From positions 1-45,233 of the forward strand of contig JAUSEG010000012.1 in assembly GCA_030650415.1 (NCBI GenBank): a stretch of DNA of 45,233 bases. Direction: 5' to 3'. This document shows positions 14,332 to 23,094 of this stretch, piece by piece. The DNA comes from a bacterium (lineage in GTDB: Bacteria; Patescibacteriota; Patescibacteriia; Patescibacteriales; GWC2-42-12). The notes under the pieces are model-generated. The model was given only the letters and a program-made list of their open reading frames with translations. It was not told where the DNA came from and did not search any database. The translations under genes and the position numbers were made by a program. Within the stretch, counting starts at the first letter, position 1. Each line of letters starts with the position of its first letter.

Positions 14332-14796
14332 TTAGAGAGAACATTGGCTTAGAAAAAACATTGACTTAACCGGCCGTCTGCTTTTTTTAGATAATCCCAG
14401 CTTTATCATATTGATTTTACGATAATAGCAAGATTTTCTGTAGCTTCCGTGCCTATCCTTAGTATGGCAAGCGCCACAACCTCCGACCGGCTCAACCAAA
14501 TAAAGCAAACTGTTTTGCTCGCAGTTTACTCTGACATCCTTAATTTTCAACACGCAACCGGAAGTTTCTCCTTTTATCCATAGCTCGTTTCTGGAAGTCG
14601 ACCAGAATACGGCCGTTCTTCTTTCCACTGTCAAACTGACGGCTTTGGCGTTGGCATAGGCTAAGAGCAAAACTTCTTTAGTTTGCCAGTCCTGCACCAC
14701 CACCGGTAGCACTCTAAGACCGAGCCTGGTAATCTTCTTAAGTTTGCCAAAGTCCAAACACAATCGTCCATTTTCTTCCAGTTCTTTTCTTTTCAT
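14332..14796 (-). CDS. hisI: HisI-like phosphoribosyl-AMP cyclohydrolase homologue
   Basis: A 154-residue protein resembling phosphoribosyl-AMP cyclohydrolase: VLPVVVQDWQTKEVLLLAYA, FWSTSRNELWIKGETSG, and the zinc-ligand region GACHTK...SCYYR. Two oddities are visible. The metal-binding D-x-D-x-D segment of the family reads NCEQN, so its aspartates are gone. About seven extra residues sit between the two zinc motifs. Together with the absence of other his genes here, this makes histidine synthesis an unsafe inference. The C-terminus contains a near-perfect tandem 17-bp repeat (14326-14368). I chose ATG 14796 because a frame extended to 14850 would start inside the terminator of the upstream gene. 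A YerC-type regulator lies just upstream. Confidence 0.7.
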   Translation of the reverse strand: MKRKELEENGRLCLDFGKLKKITRLGLRVLPVVVQDWQTKEVLLLAYANAKAVSLTVERRTAVFWSTSRNELWIKGETSGCVLKIKDVRVNCEQNSLLYLVEPVGGCGACHTKDRHGSYRKSCYYRKINMIKLGLSKKSRRPVKSMFFLSQCSL

Positions 14797-14848
14797 TTTG
14801 TTTATTTGTTTATTGTTTACCGTAGTCTGTCGTTTGATTGTAAAGATC

Positions 14849-14876
14849 AAAAAACCCTTCTTATTTCCAAGAAGGG
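14849..14876 (-). terminator. Intrinsic terminator of the yerC-like gene
   Basis: A perfect 8-bp stem, CCCTTCTT (14855-14862 on the given strand) with AAGAAGGG (14869-14876), is followed on the minus strand by T6 (14849-14854). It separates the regulator gene from the hisI-like gene. Confidence 0.85.
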
Positions 14877-14905
14877 TGGAGGTTTGATTATTTTAAAATA
14901 AAAAC

Positions 14906-15226
14906 TCAACTCTTCTTAGAAACTAAAGAAGAGTTATGATGAGAATTTTCTCTATCTAAAATTAAACGATACCCGCCGGCGCCATTGTTCAACCATAGAG
15001 CCACGCGCGCCACCGTCGTGGTGCTGACTTTCAGCTTTTCCGCTATTTCACGGTAAGGCAAACCCTGATTTACCAGGCGGGCGATCTGCCAACGTTCGCT
15101 CATTTCCTTAATTTCATCAATCGTGCATAAATCACGAAAAAACCGCTCGGCTTCTTTAAGCGATTTTAGGCTAATTATCGCCTTAAACAGACTATCGGTT
15201 TTTTCATTAAATTTAAACTTTTCCAT
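14906..15226 (-). CDS. YerC/TrpR-like DNA-binding regulator
   Basis: A 106-residue member of the YerC/YecD family related to the Trp repressor. The all-helical N-terminal half (SLKSLKEAERFFRDLCTIDE, then EMSERWQIARLVNQG) is followed by the helix-turn-helix LPYREIAEKLKVSTTTVARV and ALWLNNGAGGYRLIL, the family hallmark. In Firmicutes YerC relatives have been linked to histidine-operon control, and here it precedes a hisI-like gene on the same strand, which fits. The terminator between the two genes implies that the regulator acts in trans rather than by co-transcription alone. It is a common gene in Patescibacteria. Confidence 0.85.
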   Translation of the reverse strand: MEKFKFNEKTDSLFKAIISLKSLKEAERFFRDLCTIDEIKEMSERWQIARLVNQGLPYREIAEKLKVSTTTVARVALWLNNGAGGYRLILDRENSHHNSSLVSKKS

Positions 15227-15333
15227 AGATTTTTCCTTAACTTTGTATCACTATACTAATACATTAACACAAATAAAAAATTTGTCAAGTCCCCTATTTA
15301 AGACATTGACAAACCGCTAACCTCCTTGCTTTT

Positions 15334-16755
15334 TTATTTAAATTCCGCCCGGCTTCTTAGCTTCCTGTGATAACCGATCGCGAAGCGGTGCGCTTCATCG
15401 CGCACTCGCTTAATCAGATGCAAGGCCGGCGAGGCTAAAGGCAATTCTAATGATTTTGACTCGCCGGGAAAAAATAGTTTGTCCGGCGCCGAGGCCGACC
15501 TTAGACCCAGCCCCTTGGAAATAGCGATCAATGGAATCGCCAGTTTTTGTTTTTTCAAAACGCTTGACGCCGCGTTTAGTTGAGGCTTGCCACCGTCCAC
15601 AATAATTAAGTCGGGTAGCGGCCAGCGCTGTTTGTCATCCTGGAGCGAAGCGATAGGATCTCTTCGTAATTTCCCTTCATGAGATGCTATCGCTCCCTGC
15701 GGTCGCTCCAGCATGACAGAATGAGTAAATCTCCTCTCAAGAACTTCCTTTAGCATACCTACGTCATTGGCTTGCCCTTGCCCAATTTTTATTTTAAATT
15801 TTCGATATTCATTTTTATTCGACTCGCCGCCGCTAAAAACTACCATGGAACCGACGGCTTCGCGCCCGAAAATATTGGCGATGTCATAGCCCTCTATCCG
15901 CTCCGGCGCTTTTGGCAAAGCTAGCAATTTGGCCAATTCCACTACGTCATTGGCGTATTTTTCTCCCACGCTTAGGACTCTGGCGTTCTCTAAAACCTGT
16001 TTCATATTTTTCAGTTCATATTTCAATCTGCCGAGCGCTTCATTATCGGCCTCGTCGCGATTATTCTTTTCCAGCTTCTTTATTTTAACTTCTCTGGCTA
16101 CGCCAGATCTGGCGAAGCCAGACAACTTCTTTATTCTAACTTCCATATTCTTAACTATCTTTCCCTTCTTCCCTTCTAAAAACATAATCAACGGTTTAAT
16201 CACCAACTTAATATACTCCTCTCTGGTAATCCGATCGGCGCAAATGCCTAAACATCTGCCAATTTGGTAATAAAAGCAAGGCCGGGTTTGCGTTTTTCTC
16301 ATATTGCAGTAGGGCCAAATTTTTCTGATGGCTCGAATAGTTTCGCGCGCCGCCAGAGAGCTTATAAACGGCCCGAAGTATTTACCCGATTTATCAATCT
16401 GCCTGGTTATGAAAACTCCGGGAATCTCATCTTCCGTGGAAATTTTAATATAGGCAAACCGCTTATCGTCCCGTAGAAGCACGTTATAATAGGGCTGATA
16501 TTTTTTTATTAAATTGGCTTCTAAGAGCAGAGCCTCGATTTCGCTGTCCACCGTAATCCACTTTATGGTTTTTATTTCCGCAAGCATCTTGTTTTTTGCC
16601 GGCGTGTGCCCGGCGCTCACGCGCCAATACGAAAGAACGCGGCTCTTTAAATTAGCCGCTTTGCCGATATAAATAATTTCTTTTTTACCGTTAAAAAACT
16701 GATAACAGCCGGGGGTTTCGGGTAGATTTAATTTTTTTACTTGTTCTAAGGTCAT
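15334..16755 (-). CDS. uvrC: Excinuclease ABC subunit C, repeat-interrupted and C-terminally short
   Basis: UvrC, which makes both incisions in nucleotide excision repair. The N-terminal GIY-YIG domain (ETPGCYQFFNGKKEIIYIGK), the cysteine-rich region (RPCFYYQIGRCLGICADR) and the RNase-H-like domain (PDLIIVDGGKPQLNAA, PLIAISKG) are all present. Two palindromic repeats lie in frame inside the gene: one at 16093-16122, in the UVR-motif region (SGFARSGVAR), and one at 15633-15718, between EVLERRF and WPLPDLII. The protein ends at AHRFAIGYHRKLRSRAEFK, without the tandem helix-hairpin-helix domain usual at the C-terminus. I use ATG 16755; a frame extended to 16929 would only translate a dispersed repeat. 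The gene is 473 codons, against about 600 in most bacteria. Confidence 0.93.
   Translation of the reverse strand: MTLEQVKKLNLPETPGCYQFFNGKKEIIYIGKAANLKSRVLSYWRVSAGHTPAKNKMLAEIKTIKWITVDSEIEALLLEANLIKKYQPYYNVLLRDDKRFAYIKISTEDEIPGVFITRQIDKSGKYFGPFISSLAARETIRAIRKIWPYCNMRKTQTRPCFYYQIGRCLGICADRITREEYIKLVIKPLIMFLEGKKGKIVKNMEVRIKKLSGFARSGVAREVKIKKLEKNNRDEADNEALGRLKYELKNMKQVLENARVLSVGEKYANDVVELAKLLALPKAPERIEGYDIANIFGREAVGSMVVFSGGESNKNEYRKFKIKIGQGQANDVGMLKEVLERRFTHSVMLERPQGAIASHEGKLRRDPIASLQDDKQRWPLPDLIIVDGGKPQLNAASSVLKKQKLAIPLIAISKGLGLRSASAPDKLFFPGESKSLELPLASPALHLIKRVRDEAHRFAIGYHRKLRSRAEFK
15633..15718. repeat. Dispersed palindromic repeat inserted in frame in uvrC
   Basis: An 86-bp imperfect inverted repeat bounded by TGTCATCCTGGAG and CTCCAGCATGACA. 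Related copies are intergenic at 34786-34870 and 38079-38183. Here it is translated as part of UvrC without breaking the frame, adding about 30 residues (HSVMLERPQGAIASHEGKL and on) between conserved blocks. Confidence 0.85.
16093..16122. repeat. 30-bp palindrome inserted in frame in uvrC
   Basis: TCTGGCTACGCCAGA (16093-16107) is followed at once by TCTGGCGAAGCCAGA (16108-16122), its near reverse complement. It encodes SGFARSGVAR within the UVR region of UvrC. Confidence 0.75.
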
Positions 16756-16762
16756 ATTATGT

Positions 16763-16892
16763 TTGTCATTGCGGGCTTGACCCGCAATCCAGGGGTGAGC
16801 AATAAAGACATTAATACTACTAGCTTCTGGATTCCGGCTCGCCTTCGGCTTTAGGGCCGGAATGACAAAAAAACGGTCGCTCGCAATGACAA
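16763..16892. repeat. Composite dispersed repeat upstream of uvrC
   Basis: Outer arms TTGTCATTGCGGG (16763-16775) and CTCGCAATGACAA (16880-16892) enclose a small GCGGGCTTGACCCGC hairpin and an inner inverted repeat based on TTCCGGC/GCCGGAATGACA. The repeat fills the gap between uvrC and the ferredoxin gene's terminator. It belongs to the same family as the repeats at 22906, 38052 and 41993. Confidence 0.85.
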
Positions 16893-16920
16893 TAATAAAT
16901 AATCTACCACCTTTATATAT

Positions 16921-16951
16921 AAAAAACAACCCACTTTAAAAATGAGTTGTT
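16921..16951 (-). terminator. Intrinsic terminator of the ferredoxin gene
   Basis: On the minus strand AACAACTCA (complement of 16943-16951) pairs with TGGGTTGTT (complement of 16925-16933), with one G-T pair, followed by T6. It lies 33 bp after the ferredoxin stop. Confidence 0.75.
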
Positions 16952-16983
16952 TTCATAATTCTTTATTCCTGATTCATTATTCA

Positions 16984-17160
16984 CTATTTGATTTCAATCG
17001 CCTGCACCGGGCAGCTTTCGGCCGCGTTTTTAGCGCAAGGTATATCTTCCTGGCTAAGCACGTCCACCTTATTATCGGCATTTAACTTAAAAACCTTGGG
17101 ACATAGAACTTCGCAGGTTCCGCAACCGATGCATAAATCATTGTTTACTTTAATAGACAT
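16984..17160 (-). CDS. Small [4Fe-4S] ferredoxin
   Basis: A 58-residue ferredoxin with the motif CIGCGTCEVLCP (C10, C13, C16, C20) and the closing SCPVQAI (C50); a sixth cysteine is C42. The spacing matches Thermotoga-type single-cluster ferredoxins, in which C10, C13, C16 and the cysteine near position 50 bind the [4Fe-4S] cluster while C20 and C42/43 form a disulfide. It would carry electrons in the cytoplasm; the partner enzyme is not in the window. The ATG at 17160 gives the expected N-terminus (MSIKVNNDL). No strong ribosome-binding site is seen. A terminator hairpin follows. Confidence 0.9.
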   Translation of the reverse strand: MSIKVNNDLCIGCGTCEVLCPKVFKLNADNKVDVLSQEDIPCAKNAAESCPVQAIEIK

Positions 17161-17215
17161 AGAGTTAAAATTTCCAATTTTTAATTTTTAATTTCTAAAC
17201 AATTTCCAATTACTA

Positions 17216-17269
17216 AATTTTCAAACAGATTAATTGAAAATTTAAATATTAAGTCATTGTTTGAAAATT
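17216..17269. repeat. AT-rich inverted repeat between gyrA and the ferredoxin gene
   Basis: AATTTTCAAAC (17216-17226) and GTTTGAAAATT (17259-17269) form a perfect 11-bp inverted repeat in an AT-only stretch full of short AATTTTCAATT-like repeats. It has no GC stem and is unlikely to terminate transcription. It is probably another class of simple-sequence repeat in this genome. Confidence 0.5.
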
Positions 17270-17295
17270 GTAAATTGAAAATTGAAAATTTGCTA

Positions 17296-20200
17296 TTATA
17301 TCCAGGTCACACAGGCGACTTTATCCGACTCTTCTTTAAATCTCATTAATCTGACGCCCTGCGTATCTCGCCCTAGAAGACTGACGCTCTTAAACGGCAA
17401 TCTGATAACCTGGCCTTTTTCCGAAATAATAATTATGTCTTTTTCGTCCATGCTTTCCGCGTTAACTATAAAGGCATTAATCAATTTTCCGGTCTTAGAG
17501 GTTACCTTGGCGGTCTTTATGCCCGACCCGCCTCGGCCTTGGGTTTTATATAGCCCGACACTTGAACGTTTGCCGAAACCATGCTCGGAAATTGCCAAGA
17601 GCTGATATTTTTTAATCTTCTCTTTATCATTTCTGATAATACCCATGCCGACCACCGCGTCTTCTTTCTTTTTTAATCTTATGCCCCTGACGCCGGCCGC
17701 GTTCCTGCCCATATCACGAACGTCGGTTTCTTTAAACCTGATAGCCTGACCCATGGCCGTAATTAACTGGATATGATCATCGCCGTTAGACGGTTTTGTC
17801 CAAATCAATCTATCATCGTCTTTAATTTTAATGGCGATTAAACCGGAGCGCCTGACATTCGAGAAAGCGCCGATCTCCACTTTTTTAACCAAGCCTTTTT
17901 CCGTGGCAAAAAATAGGTACTTGCTCTTAGCTAATTTATCCAGAGGCAAAACCGAGGTGATTTTTTCTCCGCCGGCCAATTGCAAAAAGTTAACGATCGG
18001 CGTGCCCTTAGCGGTTCTTTGCGCTTGGGGTATTTCATAAGCCTTAAGCTGAAAAACTCTACCCTTAGTGGTAAAAAATAATAAATCATTATGAGTCAGA
18101 GTGGTGAACATAAAGTCCACCATATCTTCTTCCTTGGTGGTTAAACCGATAACGCCCTTACCGCCTCGACCCTGAACTTTAAAAGTATCGGGCGTGGTAC
18201 GCTTGATATAGCCGTCGCGAGTCATCATCACTACGGCTTCTTCGTTCGGCACCAAGTCTTCAACGGAAAACTCCTTAACTCCATGAGCAACGATTTTAGT
18301 TCTTCGATCATCACCGAATTTTTCCGTTAAATCTTTAATTTCTTTCTTGATGATGTCTTTAACCTTTACGCTCGACTTTAGAATCGCTTCCAGGTCTTTA
18401 ATTAAAACTCGTTTTTCTTTAAGTTCATTTTCAATTTTCAATCTTTCAAGGTTGGCTAAAGTCGATAGTTTCATGTCCAGAATCGCCTGGGTTTGGCGCT
18501 CGGATAGTTTAAACTTCTTCATTAAATTCACTTTGGCCGCTTCTTTGTCTTTCGAAGCTTTAATTATTTTTATCACCGCGTCAATATTATTTAGAGCGAT
18601 CATTAAGCCTTCTAAAATATGGGCTCGTTCGCGCGCTTTATCTAAATCAAACTGGGTGCGGCGCTTAACCACTTCCGTGCGATGCTTAATATATTCTTCT
18701 AAAACCATTTTTAAGGTTAATACTTTGGGCTGAATGCCGTCGATTAGGGCCAGCATATTAACATGAAAAGTCTCCTGGAGCTGCGTCATCTTAAACAGGC
18801 TGTTTAAAATCTTTTTCGGATAGGCGTCCTTCTTTAAATCAACCACCACTCTAACGCCGTCTTTATCCGATTCGTCGCGCAAGTCTTTTATGCCTTCAAT
18901 TTTCTTTTCTTTTACCAAGTCGGCGATTTTTTCCACTAAAGTGGCCTTATTAACCGCGTAAGGTATCTCGGAAATCACAATTTGAAACGAGCCGTTCTTA
19001 TGTTCGAGCACCTCGGCCACGCCGCGTATGACTATCCCGCCCTTGCCGGTAGCGTAGGCTTGTAAAATATCTTTATGATTATAAATAACACCGCCGGTCG
19101 GAAAATCCGGCCCCTTAACGAACTGCATTAAATCTTCAACCGTAGCTTCGGGGTTAGCGATTAAATGAATTATCGCGTCGGTTAATTCTCTTAAATTATG
19201 AGGCGGAATGCTGGTTGCCATACCGACGGCTATGCCCATAGTGCCGTTTAGCAATAAGTTAGGCAGTTTGGCCGGCATGACCATCGGTTCCAGGTGCGAG
19301 CCGTCAAAATTCGGTATGAAATTAACCGTGTTTTTATCAATATCAAACATCAGTTCCTCGGCAATAGCGGAAAGTTTGGCTTCGGTGTAGCGCATGGCGG
19401 CGGCGCTGTCGCCGTCCATTGAATTATGAACAAAGACTCCCGCAGCTAAACAGAAGTTGTGAGTCTTATCTATAGTTAAATCATAAACATCTTCTTTTCC
19501 GGTCAACCTTATAATTTTGACAACCTTATGATTATTGCTAACCTCCTGCCTAACTAAATCCGGATTACTTTGAAAATATTTTTTTAAGGCTTTCTGCCAA
19601 ACCGGAGCGGCACCATAAGAATAAATTTTATTTCTGGTTTTCTCATAATTTTCTTCATTAAGCATCCATTGCTGTTTTATAATTTCTCGACAAATATTTA
19701 AAAATTTAATTTTACCGGTTTTATTAACAGTATGATTTTTATTGCCCTTGATAATTTTTTCATGCATTCGCAAACGGTACAAAGGATCTTGCCATAGTTT
19801 TTTTAAAGTTTTACTGGCTCGCTTGCTTAACTCGTCCCGTTTTTCCGGATGATCTAAAATATACTGCTTATTGGTTTCGCTTAAAGATCGCTTCATCTTA
19901 TCGCGATATTCGGGATTTTGCCAATTTTTAATATTTCTTTCTGACAAAGATTTCGCGTAACGCGCTTTATTGTCCGGATTAGACCAAAAAGTTTTTCTGC
20001 CTTGCGCGATTTTTTCGCGATATTCGGTGCTTTGATGAAGACTCGCCGCTTGCTCATAATGGATTTTCCAATGTTCACCCCACTGCATTCTGGCAATATT
20101 GTCCGGGTCGTTATTTAACTTGTTAAAATCAATATGATGTCTTACTCGCCCCGCGCTTTTCTTATATTTACCCGCGCTCAAGTTATAATTATCTGCCAAA

Positions 20201-21201
20201 TGATGCGCCGGCACCCACTCATTGGTTTTATTTTGATGTATTAAAATATAATCTTCCCTATTTAATCGATCGGTCTTAACGGAAAGTTTTTGATACAAGG
20301 GCATTAAAGAATCTCCGGATTTTAACTTCTCCGCTTCCAGATAGACGCCACTTCTTAACATGAACAAATGGTTAGGTGTACATTTTATTTCTTCTCCATT
20401 ATCCAATATAATCTTAGTGATTTCCGCCTGTTTTTTGGTCAATCTTGGTTTTTCAATCTTGGCGATAGAAATAAGCCCCAAGCTATTAACGGTATAAGTA
20501 TAATTTTGCTTGCCTCTTTTATATTCTTTTATAAGTTCGCCAAAGCTTAAACCTCTGCCATCGGTCAGTTTTACTTTAGTATCTTTAGTAAAACAGCCGA
20601 AGTTACCCTGCCCGCGCACTAACATGTAGCGCATGGAAAAATCTTGCGCCATTCTGACCATGGAATCATAAACCGCCGTATCGCCGTGCGGATGATACTT
20701 GCCTAAAACTTCTCCGACCACGGTGGCCGATTTCCTGAATCTGGCTCCGGCTCTAAGGCCGATGCTCCACATAGCGTAGAGAATTCTGCGGTGCACCGGC
20801 TTTAAACCGTCGCGCACGTCGGGCAAAGCGCGGGAAACGATCACGCTCATGGCGTAATCCAAATACGATTTTCGCATTTCATCGATCAAGGGTTGCGGTT
20901 CAACCATGCCATAAAGAGTTTTCTCTTTTTTAAAGACAGTCTGGTTAGGAATCGAGCCAATGCCGTTCTTCACTTCCCCATCAACGGCTTCTTCAATTGT
21001 TTCAACTTTCTTTTTAATCGGTACAACCGCTTTATTCTCCCCCTTTAACAAATGGGGCTGGGGGGATTTAATTTCGTTTTTCTCAATTTCCGCCGGCAAA
21101 ACTTCAATTGCCTTTTTTACAGCTTTAATCTTTTCCGGCTCTTTGCTCTCGGGTTTTTTTGGCTTTTTTGCTTTAATTTTCTTTAATATTTTTTTTACCA
21201 T
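17296..21201 (-). CDS. gyrA: DNA gyrase subunit A precursor with intein
   Basis: The A subunit of DNA gyrase, which cuts and rejoins DNA. The sequence runs [40 protein letters not shown], then a 391-residue intein, then [15 protein letters not shown] with the catalytic tyrosine (Y609 of the unspliced chain counted from codon 21213). The spliced protein is about 910 residues. The C-terminal pinwheel domain has QGRGGKG in place of the gyrase box QRRGGKG, so a topoisomerase IV-like activity cannot be excluded. A lysine-rich extension of about 100 residues precedes the conserved core; part of it ([12 protein letters not shown]) comes from a dispersed repeat. I chose ATG 21201; the ATG at 21213 lies inside another repeat. 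gyrB is not in the window. Confidence 0.93.
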   Translation of the reverse strand: MVKKILKKIKAKKPKKPESKEPEKIKAVKKAIEVLPAEIEKNEIKSPQPHLLKGENKAVVPIKKKVETIEEAVDGEVKNGIGSIPNQTVFKKEKTLYGMVEPQPLIDEMRKSYLDYAMSVIVSRALPDVRDGLKPVHRRILYAMWSIGLRAGARFRKSATVVGEVLGKYHPHGDTAVYDSMVRMAQDFSMRYMLVRGQGNFGCFTKDTKVKLTDGRGLSFGELIKEYKRGKQNYTYTVNSLGLISIAKIEKPRLTKKQAEITKIILDNGEEIKCTPNHLFMLRSGVYLEAEKLKSGDSLMPLYQKLSVKTDRLNREDYILIHQNKTNEWVPAHHLADNYNLSAGKYKKSAGRVRHHIDFNKLNNDPDNIARMQWGEHWKIHYEQAASLHQSTEYREKIAQGRKTFWSNPDNKARYAKSLSERNIKNWQNPEYRDKMKRSLSETNKQYILDHPEKRDELSKRASKTLKKLWQDPLYRLRMHEKIIKGNKNHTVNKTGKIKFLNICREIIKQQWMLNEENYEKTRNKIYSYGAAPVWQKALKKYFQSNPDLVRQEVSNNHKVVKIIRLTGKEDVYDLTIDKTHNFCLAAGVFVHNSMDGDSAAAMRYTEAKLSAIAEELMFDIDKNTVNFIPNFDGSHLEPMVMPAKLPNLLLNGTMGIAVGMATSIPPHNLRELTDAIIHLIANPEATVEDLMQFVKGPDFPTGGVIYNHKDILQAYATGKGGIVIRGVAEVLEHKNGSFQIVISEIPYAVNKATLVEKIADLVKEKKIEGIKDLRDESDKDGVRVVVDLKKDAYPKKILNSLFKMTQLQETFHVNMLALIDGIQPKVLTLKMVLEEYIKHRTEVVKRRTQFDLDKARERAHILEGLMIALNNIDAVIKIIKASKDKEAAKVNLMKKFKLSERQTQAILDMKLSTLANLERLKIENELKEKRVLIKDLEAILKSSVKVKDIIKKEIKDLTEKFGDDRRTKIVAHGVKEFSVEDLVPNEEAVVMMTRDGYIKRTTPDTFKVQGRGGKGVIGLTTKEEDMVDFMFTTLTHNDLLFFTTKGRVFQLKAYEIPQAQRTAKGTPIVNFLQLAGGEKITSVLPLDKLAKSKYLFFATEKGLVKKVEIGAFSNVRRSGLIAIKIKDDDRLIWTKPSNGDDHIQLITAMGQAIRFKETDVRDMGRNAAGVRGIRLKKKEDAVVGMGIIRNDKEKIKKYQLLAISEHGFGKRSSVGLYKTQGRGGSGIKTAKVTSKTGKLINAFIVNAESMDEKDIIIISEKGQVIRLPFKSVSLLGRDTQGVRLMRFKEESDKVACVTWI
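19423..20595 (-). other. GyrA intein with HNH homing endonuclease
   Basis: A 391-residue protein-splicing element that starts at C207 ([13 protein letters not shown]) and ends VFVHN before S598. Block B is visible as CTPNHLFM (T-x-x-H) and block F as [17 protein letters not shown]. The last residue is asparagine and the first C-extein residue serine, as splicing requires. The interior carries an HNH-type endonuclease ([19 protein letters not shown], with a later H) and repeated W-x-[ND]-P-[ED]-[YN]-R units (SNPDN, QNPEYR, QDPLYR) that look like NUMOD-type DNA-binding repeats. It sits between GNFG and SMDGD, 11 residues upstream of the well-known mycobacterial site, which follows the active-site tyrosine. 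Confidence 0.93.
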
Positions 21202-21207
21202 TCTATT

Positions 21208-21267
21208 TGTCATTCCCGCGGCTTGCCCCGTTAAATGCGAAGCATATTTAACTGGGGAGGCGGGAAT
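21208..21267. repeat. Dispersed repeat at the gyrA start
   Basis: Arms TGTCATTCCCGC (21208-21219) and GCGGGAAT (21260-21267) enclose CCCCGTTAAAT/ATTTAACTGGGG. It overlaps the upstream-most possible gyrA start codon, which is why the next ATG (21201) is preferred. Confidence 0.8.
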
Positions 21268-21310
21268 CCAGATTATTATATTACTAAATTTATTTTTAAA
21301 TTATCATTTA

Positions 21311-21787
21311 TTATTTCCTCGTGCTACTCGCCGTTCCGGTCGCCACTTCATCCAGCAATTTACCTTTAAGCAAATTTATCTGTTCCGGACTTAATTTCGG
21401 TTCGCCGGATAAATTTTTCTGAATCGTGCCGGCTTGAATTTTTTTTATTTCCGCGACGCCTTGCTTTACCTGCGTCATAGCCTTATCCAATTCAACTTTA
21501 GTCTGACTCCAATTAAATCCACTCTCGGCGCCCTTATCTAAACTGATTTTAAACTCATGCTTTAAATTTATAATCCAAACCACAAAAAATATTACCATCA
21601 AGCAGCTTATTCCCACCCACATCAGCAGTTTTTTTTCTTGCTCGATTTTTTCCGAATCTGTTTCATTCTCCATAGCTGGATCATTTTTTAACTGCTCCGG
21701 TTTCTCTTCTTTTTCAATTTTTTCCGGTAATTTCTTATCGATTTTCTTCCTCGCTTTTGGCATAAAATAACCCTTAAAAATCACCAT
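21311..21787 (-). CDS. Small single-pass membrane protein, family unknown
   Basis: A 158-residue protein. The N-terminal ~45 residues are highly charged (KKIDKKLPEKIEKEEKPEQL) and predicted to be cytoplasmic. A transmembrane helix follows at residues ~54-75 (LLMWVGISCLMVIFFVVWII). The extracytoplasmic part is coiled-coil-like and ends in SASSTRK-type low complexity (TGTASSTRK). An internal ATG at 21763 (MPKARKKID) is an equally good start. It lies upstream of gyrA on the same strand, about 100 bp and one repeat away. No catalytic motif is seen, and a function cannot be assigned. Confidence 0.6.
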   Translation of the reverse strand: MVIFKGYFMPKARKKIDKKLPEKIEKEEKPEQLKNDPAMENETDSEKIEQEKKLLMWVGISCLMVIFFVVWIINLKHEFKISLDKGAESGFNWSQTKVELDKAMTQVKQGVAEIKKIQAGTIQKNLSGEPKLSPEQINLLKGKLLDEVATGTASSTRK

Positions 21788-21844
21788 TTTATGGTGCCTA
21801 AAACTACCTAAATTATATCAATAAATAACAGATAAGTAAAGAAC

Positions 21845-21867
21845 AAAAAACTCCGCCTAAACGGAGT
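21845..21867 (-). terminator. Intrinsic terminator of the 99-residue gene
   Basis: ACTCCG (21850-21855) and CGGAGT (21862-21867) pair, with T6 on the minus strand (A-tract 21845-21850). It lies 25 bp after the stop of the gene at 21893-22192. Confidence 0.8.
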
Positions 21868-21892
21868 TTCTATACCTTGAATTATACCTTAA

Positions 21893-22192
21893 TTAAACAA
21901 AAATTTTGGCGAATGGTTCCATGGCTAAAATTTCTTTGGTTTCAGCTTCAGAAATAACCTTGCGTCTTTTAAGAACCTCTATTAATTTACCGACCTTATT
22001 GTCTTCTTTGCGCGTTAAAACCACCAAATCGCCGCGCAGATCGGCCAATTTATCGTCTAAATAATCCTTAGTGACCATCGTGGCTTTAATACTTTTAATT
22101 TCACTTTCAACATTATCAAAACGACTGCCAATGCCATCAAATTCTTTTTTCATCATCCCGGCTAAGATATCAATCGTTATTTTTTTCTCCAT
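21893..22192 (-). CDS. Conserved coiled-coil protein of unknown function
   Basis: A 99-residue protein that is helical almost throughout: GMMKKEFDGIGSRFDNVESE, IKSIKATMVTKDYLDDKLAD and LRGDLVVLTRKEDNKVGKLI have heptad-like spacing. The tail EVLKRRKVISEAETKEILAM looks like a short helical hairpin. As I recall, proteins with the TKDYLDDKLADLRGD motif recur in Patescibacteria with no assigned role. It could form a homo-oligomeric coiled coil; no membrane segment is present. It stands alone between an MBL hydrolase gene and a terminator. Confidence 0.65.
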   Translation of the reverse strand: MEKKITIDILAGMMKKEFDGIGSRFDNVESEIKSIKATMVTKDYLDDKLADLRGDLVVLTRKEDNKVGKLIEVLKRRKVISEAETKEILAMEPFAKIFV

Positions 22193-22250
22193 AAATTTGA
22201 ATGTTATGACTTCATTATAAATCGCTAAACTTGCCTTGTCAAGATTATGC

Positions 22251-22895
22251 TTACAACCCCAACACCACTAATTCCATATCCTCCTGCGGCAGGTCTTTTT
22301 TAGAGATTTTCAGTTTTTCTTCATTCCTCGGCTTAAGCCCCAGCTCTTTAATAAACTTTTCCACGCCGTCAATGTCAACCTTTAATCCCGGAATTTTATA
22401 GTGCATGGGGATAACGATTCTGGGCTCAATCTGCGAGATAACTTCCACGGCCTTAGACGCGTTAATTGTATATTTACCGCCCACCGGAATAATTAGAATA
22501 TCCGTGCCCTCTAATTTTTCCAATTGCTTGGTTTCTAAAATATGCCCTAGATCTCCTAGATGGGTGATAGAAATATCTTCCATCTCAATACGATAAATAA
22601 TATTTTTGCCGCGTTCTGCGCCGTCCTTCTCGTCGTGCCAGGCTTCCACGCCTTCAATAAACACGCCCTTAACGTCATATTCTCCGGCCATATTAATAAT
22701 CTGCGGATTGCCGCGAATTGCGCCGGTATTGCTATGATCATGATGATCGTGGCTAACGGTTACGATGTCGGCTTCATAATGCGGCACTTTTAAGCCGATA
22801 TCGGTGCCGAACGGATCGGTGATTAAAGTCACGCCGTCCGACCCGATTTTATCCTGCAATTTAAAACATGATTGTCCTAACCAGGTTATATACAT
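22251..22895 (-). CDS. MBL-fold metal-dependent hydrolase (UlaG-like)
   Basis: A 214-residue metallo-beta-lactamase-fold protein of the UlaG/YtkL type. Metal ligands are visible in SHDHHDH (H49, H51, D53, H54) and further histidines in ITHLGDLGH and IPMHY. The order of strands (YITWLGQSCFKLQDK, TLITDPFG) is typical of this branch. The substrate is unknown; relatives hydrolyse phosphodiester or lactone bonds. The ATG at 22895 begins exactly at the conserved MYITWLG start. A dispersed repeat precedes it, so no ribosome-binding site is evident. Confidence 0.88.
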   Translation of the reverse strand: MYITWLGQSCFKLQDKIGSDGVTLITDPFGTDIGLKVPHYEADIVTVSHDHHDHSNTGAIRGNPQIINMAGEYDVKGVFIEGVEAWHDEKDGAERGKNIIYRIEMEDISITHLGDLGHILETKQLEKLEGTDILIIPVGGKYTINASKAVEVISQIEPRIVIPMHYKIPGLKVDIDGVEKFIKELGLKPRNEEKLKISKKDLPQEDMELVVLGL

Positions 22896-22905
22896 AGATT
22901 ATAAT

Positions 22906-23084
22906 TTGTCATTGCGAGCGACCATCTAATTTGTCATTCCGGCCTTCGCCAGCTGGCGGAGAGCCTGCCTGCTGGCAGGCGAAGCCGGAATCCAGGAACG
23001 AGTAGAAGAAATGTCTTTACTGGCACCCCCTGGATGCCGGGTCAAGCCCGGCATGACAAGTTAAAAACGCTCCTCGCAATGACA
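22906..23084. repeat. Large composite dispersed repeat
   Basis: Outer arms TTGTCATTGCGAG (22906-22918) and CTCGCAATGACA (23073-23084) enclose an inner TGTCATTCCGGC...GCCGGAAT palindrome. That in turn contains a GCCTGCCTGCTGGCAGGC palindrome, and a second CCGGGTCAAGCCCGG hairpin lies to the right. It fills the 199 bp between the MBL gene and the gene at 23095. It is the clearest nested copy in the window. Confidence 0.85.
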
Positions 23085-23094
23085 GAAAATTTGT

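Noticed and set aside
14797..14850. Longer start for the hisI-like gene
   Set aside because: The upstream ATG lies within the terminator of the yerC-like gene, and the extra 18 residues are not family-like.
16756..16929. 58-residue N-terminal extension of UvrC
   Set aside because: The extension is a translated dispersed repeat (RNPEAS...HPWIAGQARND); UvrC homology begins at MTLEQVKKLNLPE.
19423..20595. A frameshift, separate gene or assembly join inside gyrA
   Set aside because: The insert keeps the frame, starts with cysteine, ends VHN before serine and has splicing blocks, so it is an intein.
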